64,000 nucleotides of DNA, taken from positions 20,131-84,130 of the forward strand of contig CACLNK010000001.1 in NCBI GenBank assembly GCA_902608305.1, given 5' to 3'. Origin of the DNA: an uncultured Pelagibacteraceae bacterium. Its GTDB lineage: Bacteria; Pseudomonadota; Alphaproteobacteria; Pelagibacterales; Pelagibacteraceae. Each line of letters opens with the position of its first letter. Within the stretch, counting starts at the first letter, position 1. This document shows, in pieces, positions 1 through 8,157 of this stretch. Under the pieces are notes generated by a model. That model did no database searches. It was not told the DNA's origin and saw nothing but the letters and a program-made list of their open reading frames with translations. Position numbers and translations under genes: made by a program.

Positions 1-808
1 ATAAATTTATAGGAGCCTTATTGCTCTTTGGATATTTTTGATATCCTTCCAAATAAGCTGAGGCAGCGTCTGTATATAGTTGTCTAATTCTAAAAGTTTC
101 TGCATACCAGTATTGAGCACTTCCTGCTAATTCATGATCCGAATTAGTGATGACAAATTCTCTAAAAGCTCTTTCTGCAGTATTATAATCACCTACTTTC
201 AAAAAACTTGTTGCAAATTCATATTGCTTTTCTGGTGTTTCGTTTGGTAAAATTTTTTCTTCTGTTTGAACAACTTCGCTCACAACTGTACTTGTTGTTT
301 CTACTGATTGAGTTTGTTGTGTTGTTTCGTTTGTAGCTGTATCTTTATAAGAAATTGAACCTAAATCTTGTGGTTCTGAAGATCCTGGTAAAGTTTTATT
401 TTCACTTTCTTTTGGTGTTAAGACTAATTCTTTTGTATCTTCTAATTCTTGAAACCTCATTTGATTATCAGCTTGAACTTTTGACAATCTACTTGATAGT
501 TTATCTAATTTAAAATTAATTGATTCAAACTTATTAGTTAATTCTTTAAATTGACCTTCAATCTCAGATAATTTTAGTAAATGCCGTGTTAAAACATCTT
601 CGGCATTTTGATCAAATTCTATTGTTGAGCTTGAAACAATAGAATCAGAATTAGAATCAGAATAAACAGCTTTTTCAAGAGTTTTTAAATCTTTTTGAAT
701 TACTTTAAGAATTTCCAAAACATTTTTATCCTCTGAAAAAGAGTTTTGAGTAAATAATAAGAAAAATAAAAAAAATGTAATTGTTATTTTTTTTTTAAAA
801 CTAATCAT
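1..808 (-). CDS. cpoB: Cell division coordinator CpoB/YbgF, C-terminus cut by window edge
   Basis: Translating the minus strand from the ATG at 808 gives an open frame that runs off the left edge (269 codons visible). It begins with a signal peptide (MISFKKKITITFFLFFLL..., cleavage near NSFS), then a predicted coiled coil at about residues 65-125, a Ser/Thr/Glu/Gln-rich linker, and the start of TPR repeats (EKQYEFATSFLKVGDYNTAE, then AGSAQYWYAETF). This is the YbgF/CpoB layout: a periplasmic protein that binds TolA and coordinates outer-membrane constriction with wall synthesis. It follows pal in the usual tolQRAB-pal-cpoB order. The last TPRs are outside the window. Confidence 0.9.
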   Translation of the reverse strand, partial: MISFKKKITITFFLFFLLFTQNSFSEDKNVLEILKVIQKDLKTLEKAVYSDSNSDSIVSSSTIEFDQNAEDVLTRHLLKLSEIEGQFKELTNKFESINFKLDKLSSRLSKVQADNQMRFQELEDTKELVLTPKESENKTLPGSSEPQDLGSISYKDTATNETTQQTQSVETTSTVVSEVVQTEEKILPNETPEKQYEFATSFLKVGDYNTAERAFREFVITNSDHELAGSAQYWYAETFRIRQLYTDAASAYLEGYQKYPKSNKAPINL

Positions 809-833
809 TTAATTACTTCTAATGATAATGATG

Positions 834-873
834 GCAAAAAAAAGACCCTAGGCATTTTCACGCCAGGGTCTTT
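834..873 (-). terminator. Rho-independent terminator after pal
   Basis: A 9 bp stem (AAAGACCCT at 841-849 pairing with AGGGTCTTT at 865-873), extended by GGC/GCC inside, is followed on the minus strand by a run of eight or more T. It lies 15 bp beyond the pal stop codon. The arrangement suggests much transcription ends here, so cpoB may depend on read-through or its own promoter. Confidence 0.8.
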
Positions 874-887
874 AATAATATTTTAAT

Positions 888-1376
888 TTAATTAGCTTTA
901 ACTGTAACTGATCTTCTGTTTTTCGACCAAGACAATGGATTTGATCCTGAATCAACAGGTCTCTCTTTTCCATAGCTAATTACTGAAATTCTACTAGCAG
1001 AAACTCCATACGTCATTAGATAATCTTTTGCTGCATTAGCTCTTCTCTCACCTAATGCTAAGTTATATTCTCTAGTTCCCCGCTCGTCTGCATGGCCTTC
1101 TAACACAACAGTTATTTCTGAGTTTTCTCTTAACCAAGTCGCCTGTTTTCTAAGAGTTTCTCTTGAACGAGTTGTTAAGATTGATTCATTCGTTGCAAAG
1201 AAAACTCTATCTGGAACACCTGATGCTAAGTATTCAACTGTGTCTGTTCCAGTATAAACATCACCTTGCATTTGTCCTGCAGTTGTCTCAACTTTTTTTG
1301 TAGTAGCACAGGCTGTTAAAATCAAACCTGCCACAAGTACTAAAAAAGTATTTCTTAAAATTTTGTTCAAAGTCAT
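888..1376 (-). CDS. pal: Peptidoglycan-associated lipoprotein Pal
   Basis: 162 residues. The N-terminus is a lipoprotein signal with lipobox LTAC, making Cys23 the acylated residue. An OmpA-like peptidoglycan-binding domain fills residues about 55-160, with the family motif [19 protein letters not shown]. Pal anchors the outer membrane to the wall and is the outer-membrane end of the Tol-Pal machine; its partner TolB is the gene immediately upstream. The start is supported by a strong Shine-Dalgarno (AAGGAG at 1382-1387) six bases before the ATG. It has its own likely promoter and a strong terminator, so it may be expressed above the tol genes. Confidence 0.96.
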   Translation of the reverse strand: MTLNKILRNTFLVLVAGLILTACATTKKVETTAGQMQGDVYTGTDTVEYLASGVPDRVFFATNESILTTRSRETLRKQATWLRENSEITVVLEGHADERGTREYNLALGERRANAAKDYLMTYGVSASRISVISYGKERPVDSGSNPLSWSKNRRSVTVKAN

Positions 1377-1414
1377 TAATGCTCCTTAAGTTGAATAATG
1401 TAACTTTTCACACC

Positions 1415-1443
1415 TAAATAGATGTTTCAAGATAAAAAATCAA
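1415..1443 (-). promoter_or_regulatory. Probable sigma-70 promoter of pal
   Basis: On the minus strand TTGATT (1438-1443) and TATTTA (1415-1420) are separated by exactly 17 bp, in the 88 bp tolB-pal gap, about 40 bp before the pal start. AT-rich DNA produces such matches by chance; the extra support is the unusually long gap in a packed operon and the dedicated terminator. Confidence 0.45.
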
Positions 1444-1464
1444 CTTATTTTGATTATTTAACCA

Positions 1465-2805
1465 TTAATTACTCAATAAAGATGACCAGGATGGGTCTGA
1501 AGCATCAGTTTTTGTACGAACTTGCCTCTCATTATAGCCTGTTAAATCAATAGACCATAATTTTGCTGAAAATCCTTCTCCTTTTTCGTCTGTTTTAGTT
1601 TCCCTATAAAAAACTAAAACTCTTCCATTTGGTGACCATGAAGGAGCTTCTTGATAAAAATTTTCAGTTAATAATCTTTCTCCCGAGCCATCAATTCTCA
1701 TAACACCTATGTAAAATTTTCCTTTATGTAATTTTGTAAAAGCAATTAGATCACCTCTTGGAGACCATACCGGTGTTCCGTATAGACCTCTGCCAAATGA
1801 AATTCTTTTAACGTTAGAGCCATCACTTTTCATAACATAAATCTGCTGGTAACCACTTCTATCTGAATTAAAACAAATATATCTTCCATTTGGTGAATAA
1901 GAAGGCGAAGTATCAATAGAAGGATGATTTGTAATACGTTCAACAATTCTATTTTCTAAGTCCATTGTATAAATGTCAGAGTTACCATCTGAAGCAAAAC
2001 TCATAATTATTTTTTTTCCATCTGGTGAAAATCGTGGAGCAAATGTCATTCCTGGAAAATCTCCTACAACTTCTTGAATACCTGTTTCAATATCTAAAAG
2101 ATAAACTCTTGGTAAATTTCTAAAATAAGATAAATAAGTTATCATTTGATTGGTAGGATTAAATCTTGGAGTTAAAACTAATTCATTTCCAAGCGTTAAA
2201 TATTTTACATTAAAACCATCTTGATCCATTATTGCTAATTTTTTTATTCTTTTTGTTTTGGGACCTTCTTCTGCAACATATATAATTCTTGTATCAAAAT
2301 ACCCTTTTTCACCAGTTAAGCGTTCATAAACTTTATCAGTAATGATATGTCCTACTCTTCTCCAATTTGTTGGCACCGTCGTAAAAGCAATTGCAAGCAT
2401 TTCTTTTGCTGCTAATACATCCCACAATCTAAATTCAACTCTTAAATTTTCATTAATAATTTCTACTTTTCCGGTGATTAAAGCTTGTGCCTTTATTAAT
2501 TTCCAATCTTCAAATCTAGGTTTAAAATGAGCAATGTCAGGTTTTTGTAAAAATGCATCTTTTGTAAGTGGATTAAAAAGTCCTGTTTGTTTTAAATTAT
2601 TTTCAACTACTAATGATATTTCTGATCCGATGTCTTTTATTTTTAAAATTTTTTCAACTTCGACCAGTGATTTTTTATCTGATGCTAGTGGCGAGACAGC
2701 CACTGGAAGAGGGCTTAAATTTCCCCTAGTAATATCTACCTCTATTAAAGCATAAGCTTTAAATTGAATTAATAATAGTATTATTAAAGTTTTTAAAAAT
2801 TTCAA
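1465..2805 (-). CDS. tolB: Tol-Pal translocation protein TolB
   Basis: Periplasmic beta-propeller of the Tol-Pal system that shuttles between Pal and TolA during outer-membrane constriction. I place the start at TTG 2805: it gives a proper signal peptide ([19 protein letters not shown]), has GGAAGG about ten bases upstream, and lies 4 bp after the tolA stop. An upstream ATG (2838) would put a charged stretch before the signal peptide and overlap tolA. The N-terminal D1/D2 domain is at about 20-150. The propeller follows, with repeated blades carrying [24 protein letters not shown] and WSPNGRVL. Length (446 residues) is normal. Confidence 0.93.
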   Translation of the reverse strand: MKFLKTLIILLLIQFKAYALIEVDITRGNLSPLPVAVSPLASDKKSLVEVEKILKIKDIGSEISLVVENNLKQTGLFNPLTKDAFLQKPDIAHFKPRFEDWKLIKAQALITGKVEIINENLRVEFRLWDVLAAKEMLAIAFTTVPTNWRRVGHIITDKVYERLTGEKGYFDTRIIYVAEEGPKTKRIKKLAIMDQDGFNVKYLTLGNELVLTPRFNPTNQMITYLSYFRNLPRVYLLDIETGIQEVVGDFPGMTFAPRFSPDGKKIIMSFASDGNSDIYTMDLENRIVERITNHPSIDTSPSYSPNGRYICFNSDRSGYQQIYVMKSDGSNVKRISFGRGLYGTPVWSPRGDLIAFTKLHKGKFYIGVMRIDGSGERLLTENFYQEAPSWSPNGRVLVFYRETKTDEKGEGFSAKLWSIDLTGYNERQVRTKTDASDPSWSSLLSN

Positions 2806-2809
2806 ATTT

Positions 2810-3621
2810 TCATCCTTCCAACATTTCTCTTGCATCAAAATTTAACTGTAAATCTTTCCATCTTTCATAGCCTGTTGTTGGCACTCTTAATGGTTGGCAC
2901 AGCCTTATTGCTCTTAATGCGCTCTCAGCTAACACTTTATAAAAACTTTGTCCAGGTTTATTCATTCTTGCATGATCTAATATTTCAGATTTTATTACTG
3001 ATCCGTCTGGTTTTAACTTAAGTTTAATACGAACTAGTAAATTTTCTTTATAAGGCAATCCTAATGGAATACTCCAACATCCAAAAATCTGTGCTTTTAA
3101 TGCGTCTTCTTCACTTAAAGAAAGTCCTGTTCTTTCAACATTCTTGTCCTGAGATTGTGTAACTTTGTCTGTTGTTTGAATTGTTTTTGCTACTTCTTCT
3201 TTGGACTTATCAATTAATGCAGCTATATTATTTGGGTCAAATAATTCTTTTTTTTCAAATTCAGAAACTTGCTTAACCTCTGTTTCAATTTTTTCTGGAT
3301 TTTGTTTTTTTTCTTCTATTTTTTTCACTTTTTTAATTTTTTCATTTGGTAGAGGTACGGCTTCAGGTTTTTCTTTTTTTATTTTTTTTGGTGGAGCTTG
3401 TTCTGAAACTATTCTCTCTTTTTTTTTTTTTTAATTTTTTCAATAATTTTTTTTGCCTTTGGGGCAAATGGAATGTTTGTTTTTTCGGTAATTTGAATTA
3501 ACTCAATTGAGATAATTGGCGGAAGATCAATGGGTTTTTTTGCTAAAAAAGGCAAGCTTAATGTTGCAATTATAATTATTATTAAGTGAAAACCAGATGA
3601 AATAATAATATTTCTAGTCAC
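2810..3621 (-). CDS. tolA: TolA, reading frame broken at a 14-A tract
   Basis: Two adjacent frames make one TolA. The first (from ATG 3621) has the single N-terminal membrane helix ([20 protein letters not shown]) and stops at a TAG in RE-stop just after a run of 14 A (3419-3432). The other frame is open from that run to 2810 and holds a Lys/Glu/Pro-rich linker and the TolA/TonB-like C-terminal domain ([33 protein letters not shown]). One extra A (or two fewer) gives a continuous protein of about 270 residues. Position between tolR and tolB fits. Either RNA-polymerase slippage restores the frame, or the count is a sequencing/assembly error, or the gene is broken. TolA spans the periplasm from TolQR to TolB/Pal. 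Confidence 0.85.
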
Positions 3622-3626
3622 TTTTA

Positions 3627-4043
3627 CTATCTTTCTTTATAAGGCTCAGAAATTAATGCAACTTTTGTAAATCCTGAGCCAGATAACATGCCCATTATTT
3701 CCAAAACTCTTCCATAATTAATTGTTTTATCTCCTCTTACATAAATTCTTGTATCGGTTCTATTTTTTGAAACTGCTAATATTTTTGCAATAATTTTTTC
3801 ATAATCCACTTTGGATTCTTGTATAAAAATTTCACCTTTTGAATTAATAGTGAGAGTTAAAGGTTCCTGCTCTTCTGGAAGGGAGTCTGCTGAACTTTCA
3901 GGTAAATCTACTTGCACTCCTACTGTTAATAATGGAGCTGTTACCATAAATATTATTAGTAAAACCAACATAACATCAACAAAGGGTGTTACATTAATTT
4001 CGCTCATAGGTTCTCTTGATGAACGTTTTAATTTAAAAGCCAT
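3627..4043 (-). CDS. tolR: Tol-Pal inner-membrane subunit TolR
   Basis: 138 residues, ExbD/TolR family. A short cytoplasmic N-terminus precedes one membrane helix at about 18-38 containing the ion-channel aspartate (VTPFVDVMLVLLIIFMV). A periplasmic domain follows (KIYVRGD-like segment TRIYVRGDKTINYGRVLEIM near 103-122). With TolQ it uses the proton gradient to energise TolA. It starts 2 bp after the tolQ stop and ends 5 bp before the tolA start, so translation is likely coupled. Confidence 0.96.
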   Translation of the reverse strand: MAFKLKRSSREPMSEINVTPFVDVMLVLLIIFMVTAPLLTVGVQVDLPESSADSLPEEQEPLTLTINSKGEIFIQESKVDYEKIIAKILAVSKNRTDTRIYVRGDKTINYGRVLEIMGMLSGSGFTKVALISEPYKER

Positions 4044-4045
4044 TT

Positions 4046-4720
4046 CTAAATAATTGATAAAAATCTTTTCGAGAAATTTTCTAATTTTTGGGAATATTTT
4101 TTTGAATCACTGGTAAATTTATTAAATGCAACAACTGCTGGAATTGCAGCTAAAAGACCCAATGCAGTTGCAAACAATGCTTCAGCAATTCCTGGTGCAA
4201 CGATTGCTAAACTTGTATTTCTTGAAATTGCGATTGATTGAAAAGAATTCATGATTCCCCATACTGTTCCAAATAATCCAATAAAAGGTGCTGTCGATCC
4301 TACTGTTGCAAGAAATGTATATTTTTTCTCAATTATTTCCATTTGTTGTTCAATATTGATTTCTAACATATTGGACATTTTTTCATCAAGGGTAGAACTT
4401 CTTTTAGATTTTAGTAATACTTGCATAGAATTTTTAAATACATTTGTCATTGGATCTGCAACGTTAGTTGGTAGATTGTTGTAAAAAGATTCTGCTGATT
4501 TAGATTTCCAAAACTTATTTTCAAAATCTTGACTACTTAAATTGATTCTCTTAAATAATTGTATTTTTTCAAAAATAATTGCCCATGAATAAATTGAACT
4601 TACAATTAAAATAATTATTACACTTTTGACTATAATATCCGCTCTAATAAACAGTTGTAATATAGAAAAATCTGTACTACTGGCTAAACCAACTGCTTGT
4701 GAAGTAATATCTGCTTCCAT
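4046..4720 (-). CDS. tolQ: Tol-Pal proton channel subunit TolQ
   Basis: 224 residues, MotA/TolQ/ExbB family. Three membrane helices are visible: about 30-50 (IIVKSVIIILIVSSIYSWAI), 133-155 and 170-192. The family signature between helices 2 and 3 is present (STAPFIGLFGTVWGIMNSF, then IAVAPGI-like IVAPGIAEALFATALGLLAA). It forms the proton channel with TolR in the inner membrane. No ybgC thioesterase gene precedes it, unlike many proteobacteria; a ruvC-like gene ends 52 bp upstream. Confidence 0.96.
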   Translation of the reverse strand: MEADITSQAVGLASSTDFSILQLFIRADIIVKSVIIILIVSSIYSWAIIFEKIQLFKRINLSSQDFENKFWKSKSAESFYNNLPTNVADPMTNVFKNSMQVLLKSKRSSTLDEKMSNMLEINIEQQMEIIEKKYTFLATVGSTAPFIGLFGTVWGIMNSFQSIAISRNTSLAIVAPGIAEALFATALGLLAAIPAVVAFNKFTSDSKKYSQKLENFSKRFLSII

Positions 4721-4772
4721 TATGGATGATTCACATTAAAATGTGTCATGAATTTGTCTTTTTTTTAACTGT

Positions 4773-5267
4773 CTAGTCTTCAGATTTATAAGTTTCATAG
4801 AAAAAACTGGAAATTAAGATGGCATCAGCTTTGTTTGAGTCTTTTTTTCTAGATAGTTGTATTGAAAAATGTGGGAATATCTCTATTGCTTTAGTTCTAC
4901 TTGCATCTTTTTCAGAGTTTATAAGATTAAAATATTTTTTCCATTTAGCTGGTCTTACAAAATACATTGGAATTTGCATAGCGGCACATATACCTTTTAA
5001 AACTCCAAATGATTGTCCAAAATTAAACATACTAGTTACACCTTGACCTGGCATTGCCGCAACTTGTTCTATTACAACTTTAATATCTTTTTTTTCAAGA
5101 TTTTTTATTCTTTTATGAATTTCGTGATAAATTTGAGCACCATTAACTTGTCTTTTGTTTTTTTTTCCTTCTGCCATATTGGGCATTTCTACAACATCAA
5201 TAATTTTCCCATCTTCAAAAAAACATATTGAACCTGTGATTCCTGGATCAATTCCAATAATAAGCAT
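4773..5267 (-). CDS. RuvC-like Holliday-junction resolvase (phage-type variant)
   Basis: 164 residues with the RNase H-like nuclease fold of RuvC. The first strand carries GIDPGITGS with Asp7, the second acidic residue is in VVIEQVAAMPG (Glu67), and NKADAIL supplies Asp148. The segment FNFGQSFGVLKG matches RuvC's LGQARG region, but VRPAKWKK and KDASRTKAIEIFP resemble the RuvC-like proteins of phages more than E. coli RuvC. It takes the canonical ruvC position directly after yebC (1 bp overlap), but ruvA and ruvB do not follow. Likely role: cutting four-way DNA junctions in the cytoplasm. Confidence 0.8.
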   Translation of the reverse strand: MLIIGIDPGITGSICFFEDGKIIDVVEMPNMAEGKKNKRQVNGAQIYHEIHKRIKNLEKKDIKVVIEQVAAMPGQGVTSMFNFGQSFGVLKGICAAMQIPMYFVRPAKWKKYFNLINSEKDASRTKAIEIFPHFSIQLSRKKDSNKADAILISSFFYETYKSED

Positions 5268-5992
5268 TAATTACTTCCAAATTTTAAGTTTGTATAAACA
5301 TGCTGAACATCATCGTCATCCTCTAGTGTTTCCAAAAATTTTGTAGTACTTTCTATTTGTTCACCATTAACTTCAACATTATTAATCGGTATCCATTCTA
5401 TTTCTGTAGAAATAAAATTTTTGATTTTCGATTCTAATTTATTTTTTATATTGTATATTTCACTCTTTTCACAATGAATTTCATGAAAATTCTCACTTGA
5501 AATACATTCATTTGCACCAGCTTCTATTGCAAGCTCAAAAACTTTCTCGTCTGATATTTCTTTTTTATCTATTTTAATAACACCCAGCTGATTAAAATTA
5601 TGTGACGCTGAGCCTTGTGTGCCCAAATTTCCTCCACTTTTTTGAAAAATAGTTCTTATGTTTGAGGCTGTTCTATTTTTATTATCTGTTAAAGATTCAA
5701 CAATGATCGCTATATTATTTGGACCAAATCCTTCATATCTTAAACTTTCAAAATTCTCTTCTGTATTGACCGACGATTTGTCGATAGCTCTTTCTATATT
5801 ATCTCTTGGCATATTTTCTGCTCTTGCAGCTTGAATAGCAGATCTTAGTCTTGAATTCATATCGGGATCTTTATCACCTAATTTTGCAGCAACAGTAATT
5901 TCTCTTGATAGCTTAGAAAAAATTTTTGATTTTTGTTTATCAGCTTTACCTTTTTTATGTTTAATTCCTGCCCAATGAGAATGTCCTGCCAT
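5267..5992 (-). CDS. yebC: YebC/PmpR-family translation or transcription factor
   Basis: 241 residues, the usual length. The N-terminus has the family signature MAGHSHWAGIKHKKGKADKQ, and the middle has YEGFGPNNIAIIVESLTDNKNRT and FQKSGGNLGTQGSASHNF. YebC-family proteins have been described as DNA-binding regulators (PmpR) and, more recently, as ribosome-associated factors that relieve stalling. Its stop overlaps the ruvC-like start by 1 bp, and the phosphodiesterase gene ends 2 bp upstream. Confidence 0.96.
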   Translation of the reverse strand: MAGHSHWAGIKHKKGKADKQKSKIFSKLSREITVAAKLGDKDPDMNSRLRSAIQAARAENMPRDNIERAIDKSSVNTEENFESLRYEGFGPNNIAIIVESLTDNKNRTASNIRTIFQKSGGNLGTQGSASHNFNQLGVIKIDKKEISDEKVFELAIEAGANECISSENFHEIHCEKSEIYNIKNKLESKIKNFISTEIEWIPINNVEVNGEQIESTTKFLETLEDDDDVQHVYTNLKFGSN

Positions 5993-5994
5993 AT

Positions 5995-6801
5995 TTAATG
6001 TGAATTTTTTAAATCACCTCCAAATATAAATTGATTTATATTTGTTGCAAGACCAGTTTCTACGTTGCATTCAATAATAGATCCGCACAAACTAGCTTCT
6101 CCAGTTGCTGGGAAATGTTTTACAGAACTTTTTTTTAAAAATCTATTTATTGAATTCTCTTTATTCATTCCTATTACTGAATTATAATCTCCACACATGC
6201 CTGCATCTGTTTGATAAGCTGTGCCTTTTTTTAAAATCATTGTATCTGAAGTTGGTACATGTGTATGAGTTCCAATCACTAAAGTAGCTTCTCCATCAAA
6301 TAAATGCCCTATTGCCATTTTTTCACTTGTAATTTCTCCATGAAAATCAACAACTAAAAAATCATAATCTTTTTTTAATTTATTATTTGAAATAAATTTT
6401 TGTGCAGTTTCAAAAACGTCATCACATTTTTTCATATAAATATTGCCCATTAGATTGAGCACACCAACTTTCAATTCATTTTTTATTGTGTAAATTCCAA
6501 AACCCTTGCCTGGAGAAGTCTGTATCAAATTTTTAGGTCTTAAAAGTCTATTTTCTTTTTCAATATGTGTGCTAGTTTCTTTTTGATCCCACACATGGTT
6601 GCCTGTCGTGATTACATTAACTCCACAAGCAAATAAATTATTTGTAATTTCTTCAGTAATACCTACTCCTTCTTTGGCTGCATTTTCTCCATTAGCAATA
6701 ACAAAATCAATTTTATTTTGTTTAATTTTTTCTGGTAAATATTTTTTAATAGCATTGCAACCCGACTCACCTACTATGTCACCTAAAAAAAGAATTTTCA
6801 T
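5995..6801 (-). CDS. YmdB-family metallophosphoesterase
   Basis: 268 residues. Metal-binding motifs of the YmdB/TIGR00282 calcineurin-like family are clear: FLGDIVGESG (about 5-14), IANGENAAKEGVG (35-47), TTGNHVWDQKE (65-76), VVDFHGEITSEK and VIGTHTHVPTSD. Members hydrolyse cyclic nucleotides or act on RNA; the substrate here cannot be told. It is cotranscribed between fau (4 bp overlap) and yebC (2 bp gap). In alphaproteobacteria this gene is commonly found next to fau and yebC. Confidence 0.93.
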   Translation of the reverse strand: MKILFLGDIVGESGCNAIKKYLPEKIKQNKIDFVIANGENAAKEGVGITEEITNNLFACGVNVITTGNHVWDQKETSTHIEKENRLLRPKNLIQTSPGKGFGIYTIKNELKVGVLNLMGNIYMKKCDDVFETAQKFISNNKLKKDYDFLVVDFHGEITSEKMAIGHLFDGEATLVIGTHTHVPTSDTMILKKGTAYQTDAGMCGDYNSVIGMNKENSINRFLKKSSVKHFPATGEASLCGSIIECNVETGLATNINQFIFGGDLKNSH

Positions 6802-7346
6802 TGTAAAACATTTTTATTTGTTATTATATAATCTAATTTTTGGTCATACTTTGACACTGGTATAGAAAATAATTCTTGAAAATCAAAGGCCAGCCCTATT
6901 GTTATGATTTTTTTTTTTTTTTTTAAAGACTGTATAAGTCGATCATAATATCCAGCACCATAACCCAGTCGATTTAAATTTTTATCAAAAGCTACTAATG
7001 GAACTAATATGATATCTGGATAAACAACTTTTCCCATACTTGGTTCTGGTATTCCATATTGATTAAGAACAAAAGGCTCATTTAGCGAACATTTAATAAA
7101 GTTCATTTTAAAATTGTTCTTAATAGCTGGTAATGAGATCTTAATTTTTTTTTTCTCAAATTGTCTAAGAATATCTAAATCACCTATCTCATGATTTACT
7201 GGATAATAGCCTCCAATAATTTTTTTTCTTAAATTAGTTATTTTGTTTAATAACTTGTAAACATTGTTAAATTTAATCTGAATATTGTTTGTATTTCTAT
7301 TTTTTCTAATTTTTATAATTTTTTTTCTGATTTTAGATTTTAACAC
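6798..7346 (-). CDS. fau: 5-formyltetrahydrofolate cyclo-ligase
   Basis: 182 residues. The ATP-binding and substrate signature LVPLVAFDKNLNRLGYGAGY followed by YDR sits near 115-140, and GGYYPVNHEIG near 46-56 matches the family. The enzyme converts 5-formyl-THF to 5,10-methenyl-THF with ATP. A run of 17 A (6908-6924) lies inside the gene, encoding five lysines, and is in frame. The neighbour zapA begins the operon 6 bp upstream, so there is no room for the 6S RNA gene often found between these two genes. Confidence 0.92.
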   Translation of the reverse strand: MLKSKIRKKIIKIRKNRNTNNIQIKFNNVYKLLNKITNLRKKIIGGYYPVNHEIGDLDILRQFEKKKIKISLPAIKNNFKMNFIKCSLNEPFVLNQYGIPEPSMGKVVYPDIILVPLVAFDKNLNRLGYGAGYYDRLIQSLKKKKKIITIGLAFDFQELFSIPVSKYDQKLDYIITNKNVLQ

Positions 7347-7352
7347 AACTTA

Positions 7353-7799
7353 TTACTGAATTTGATTGTTTAAATTTGCTTTTTGAATGAAATTTTCAAT
7401 CTTATCAGCTGCGTCATCAATTATTTTTTCGTAAACTTCTTTATTCTTTTCTATTTCTTCTTTAAAGTTTGTTTGATTATTCGTTAAAACTTTAATTTCC
7501 TTTTCTTTGATATCTTTGTATTCATAAACTAAAGATTTTAACTCCTTAAATTTATTAGACAAATCATTTAACTCCTTTTTTTTTTCGTCAATTTTTTTCT
7601 TTGTTTCAAAATATTCATCCATTATTTTAATAGAGGTAATAAGTAACAATTTATTCTCGCCAATATTACCTAATTCAGATTTTAAATGAGCAAATTTTTT
7701 GTTTAGATGTTCTGATAATTCTCCAAGATGTTCTTCTTGTCCATCATCACACGATAAAAGGAATTCTTTTCCATTAAAATTAATATTTACATTTGCCAT
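7353..7799 (-). CDS. zapA: Cell division protein ZapA
   Basis: 148 residues. The N-terminal ZapA domain (MANVNINFNGKEFLLSCDDG, then EHLGELSEHLNKKF, NKLLLITSIKIMDEYFE) is followed by a long Lys/Glu-rich coiled coil from about 55 to 135. ZapA cross-links FtsZ filaments at the division ring. The neighbouring coiled-coil gene overlaps its start by 13 bp. The coiled coil is longer than in E. coli ZapA (109 residues). Confidence 0.88.
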   Translation of the reverse strand: MANVNINFNGKEFLLSCDDGQEEHLGELSEHLNKKFAHLKSELGNIGENKLLLITSIKIMDEYFETKKKIDEKKKELNDLSNKFKELKSLVYEYKDIKEKEIKVLTNNQTNFKEEIEKNKEVYEKIIDDAADKIENFIQKANLNNQIQ

Positions 7800-8107
7800 T
7801 TGTCAATTTCCTCAAGCAGAGTATCTGTTTCCTGATTTAATTCATCTATTTTCTCAGAAAACTCGTTCGCTTTTGATTGTTCATTATTTTTTTGTTTTTT
7901 ATAGTTATCTAGTTCCTGTTTAATTTTTTCATATTCCTTAATAAGTTCTTCGTATTTATTTGTAATTTCTTTTTTTTCAATTTCTAATTGATTTTTCTGA
8001 TAATTTAAATGTTGTAAATTTTCTTTAAGATTTGTGTTTAAGTTCAAGCTTACTAATTTGTTTAATACCGAATTAAGTTTTTTTTCTTTTTCACTCTGAG
8101 TTTTCAT
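7787..8107 (-). CDS. Coiled-coil protein, DUF4164-like, upstream of zapA
   Basis: 106 residues from ATG 8107 (MKTQSEKEKKLNSVLNKL). An upstream in-frame ATG at 8191 would add a 28-residue tail overlapping the divergent tkt gene, which is unlikely. Nearly the whole protein is predicted coiled coil (LEIEKKEITNKYEELIKEYE...). Alphaproteobacteria often carry a small DUF4164 coiled-coil gene next to zapA, and position and composition fit, but the sequence has no motif that proves it. A role with ZapA in division is inferred from context only. Confidence 0.7.
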   Translation of the reverse strand: MKTQSEKEKKLNSVLNKLVSLNLNTNLKENLQHLNYQKNQLEIEKKEITNKYEELIKEYEKIKQELDNYKKQKNNEQSKANEFSEKIDELNQETDTLLEEIDKWQM

Positions 8108-8157
8108 ATATATATATATTATAAAATTGATTCTTCTTAGTCTAGATAGGATAATAT

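Noticed and set aside
7340..7360. Possible 6S RNA (ssrS) between zapA and fau, its usual position
   Set aside because: Only 6 bp separates the two genes, so there is no room; no 6S-like long hairpin was seen in nearby gaps.
8108..8125. TA dinucleotide repeat upstream of tkt as a phase-variable promoter
   Set aside because: The repeat is short (about 7-8 units) and no second allele can be seen; ordinary AT-rich spacer is enough to explain it.
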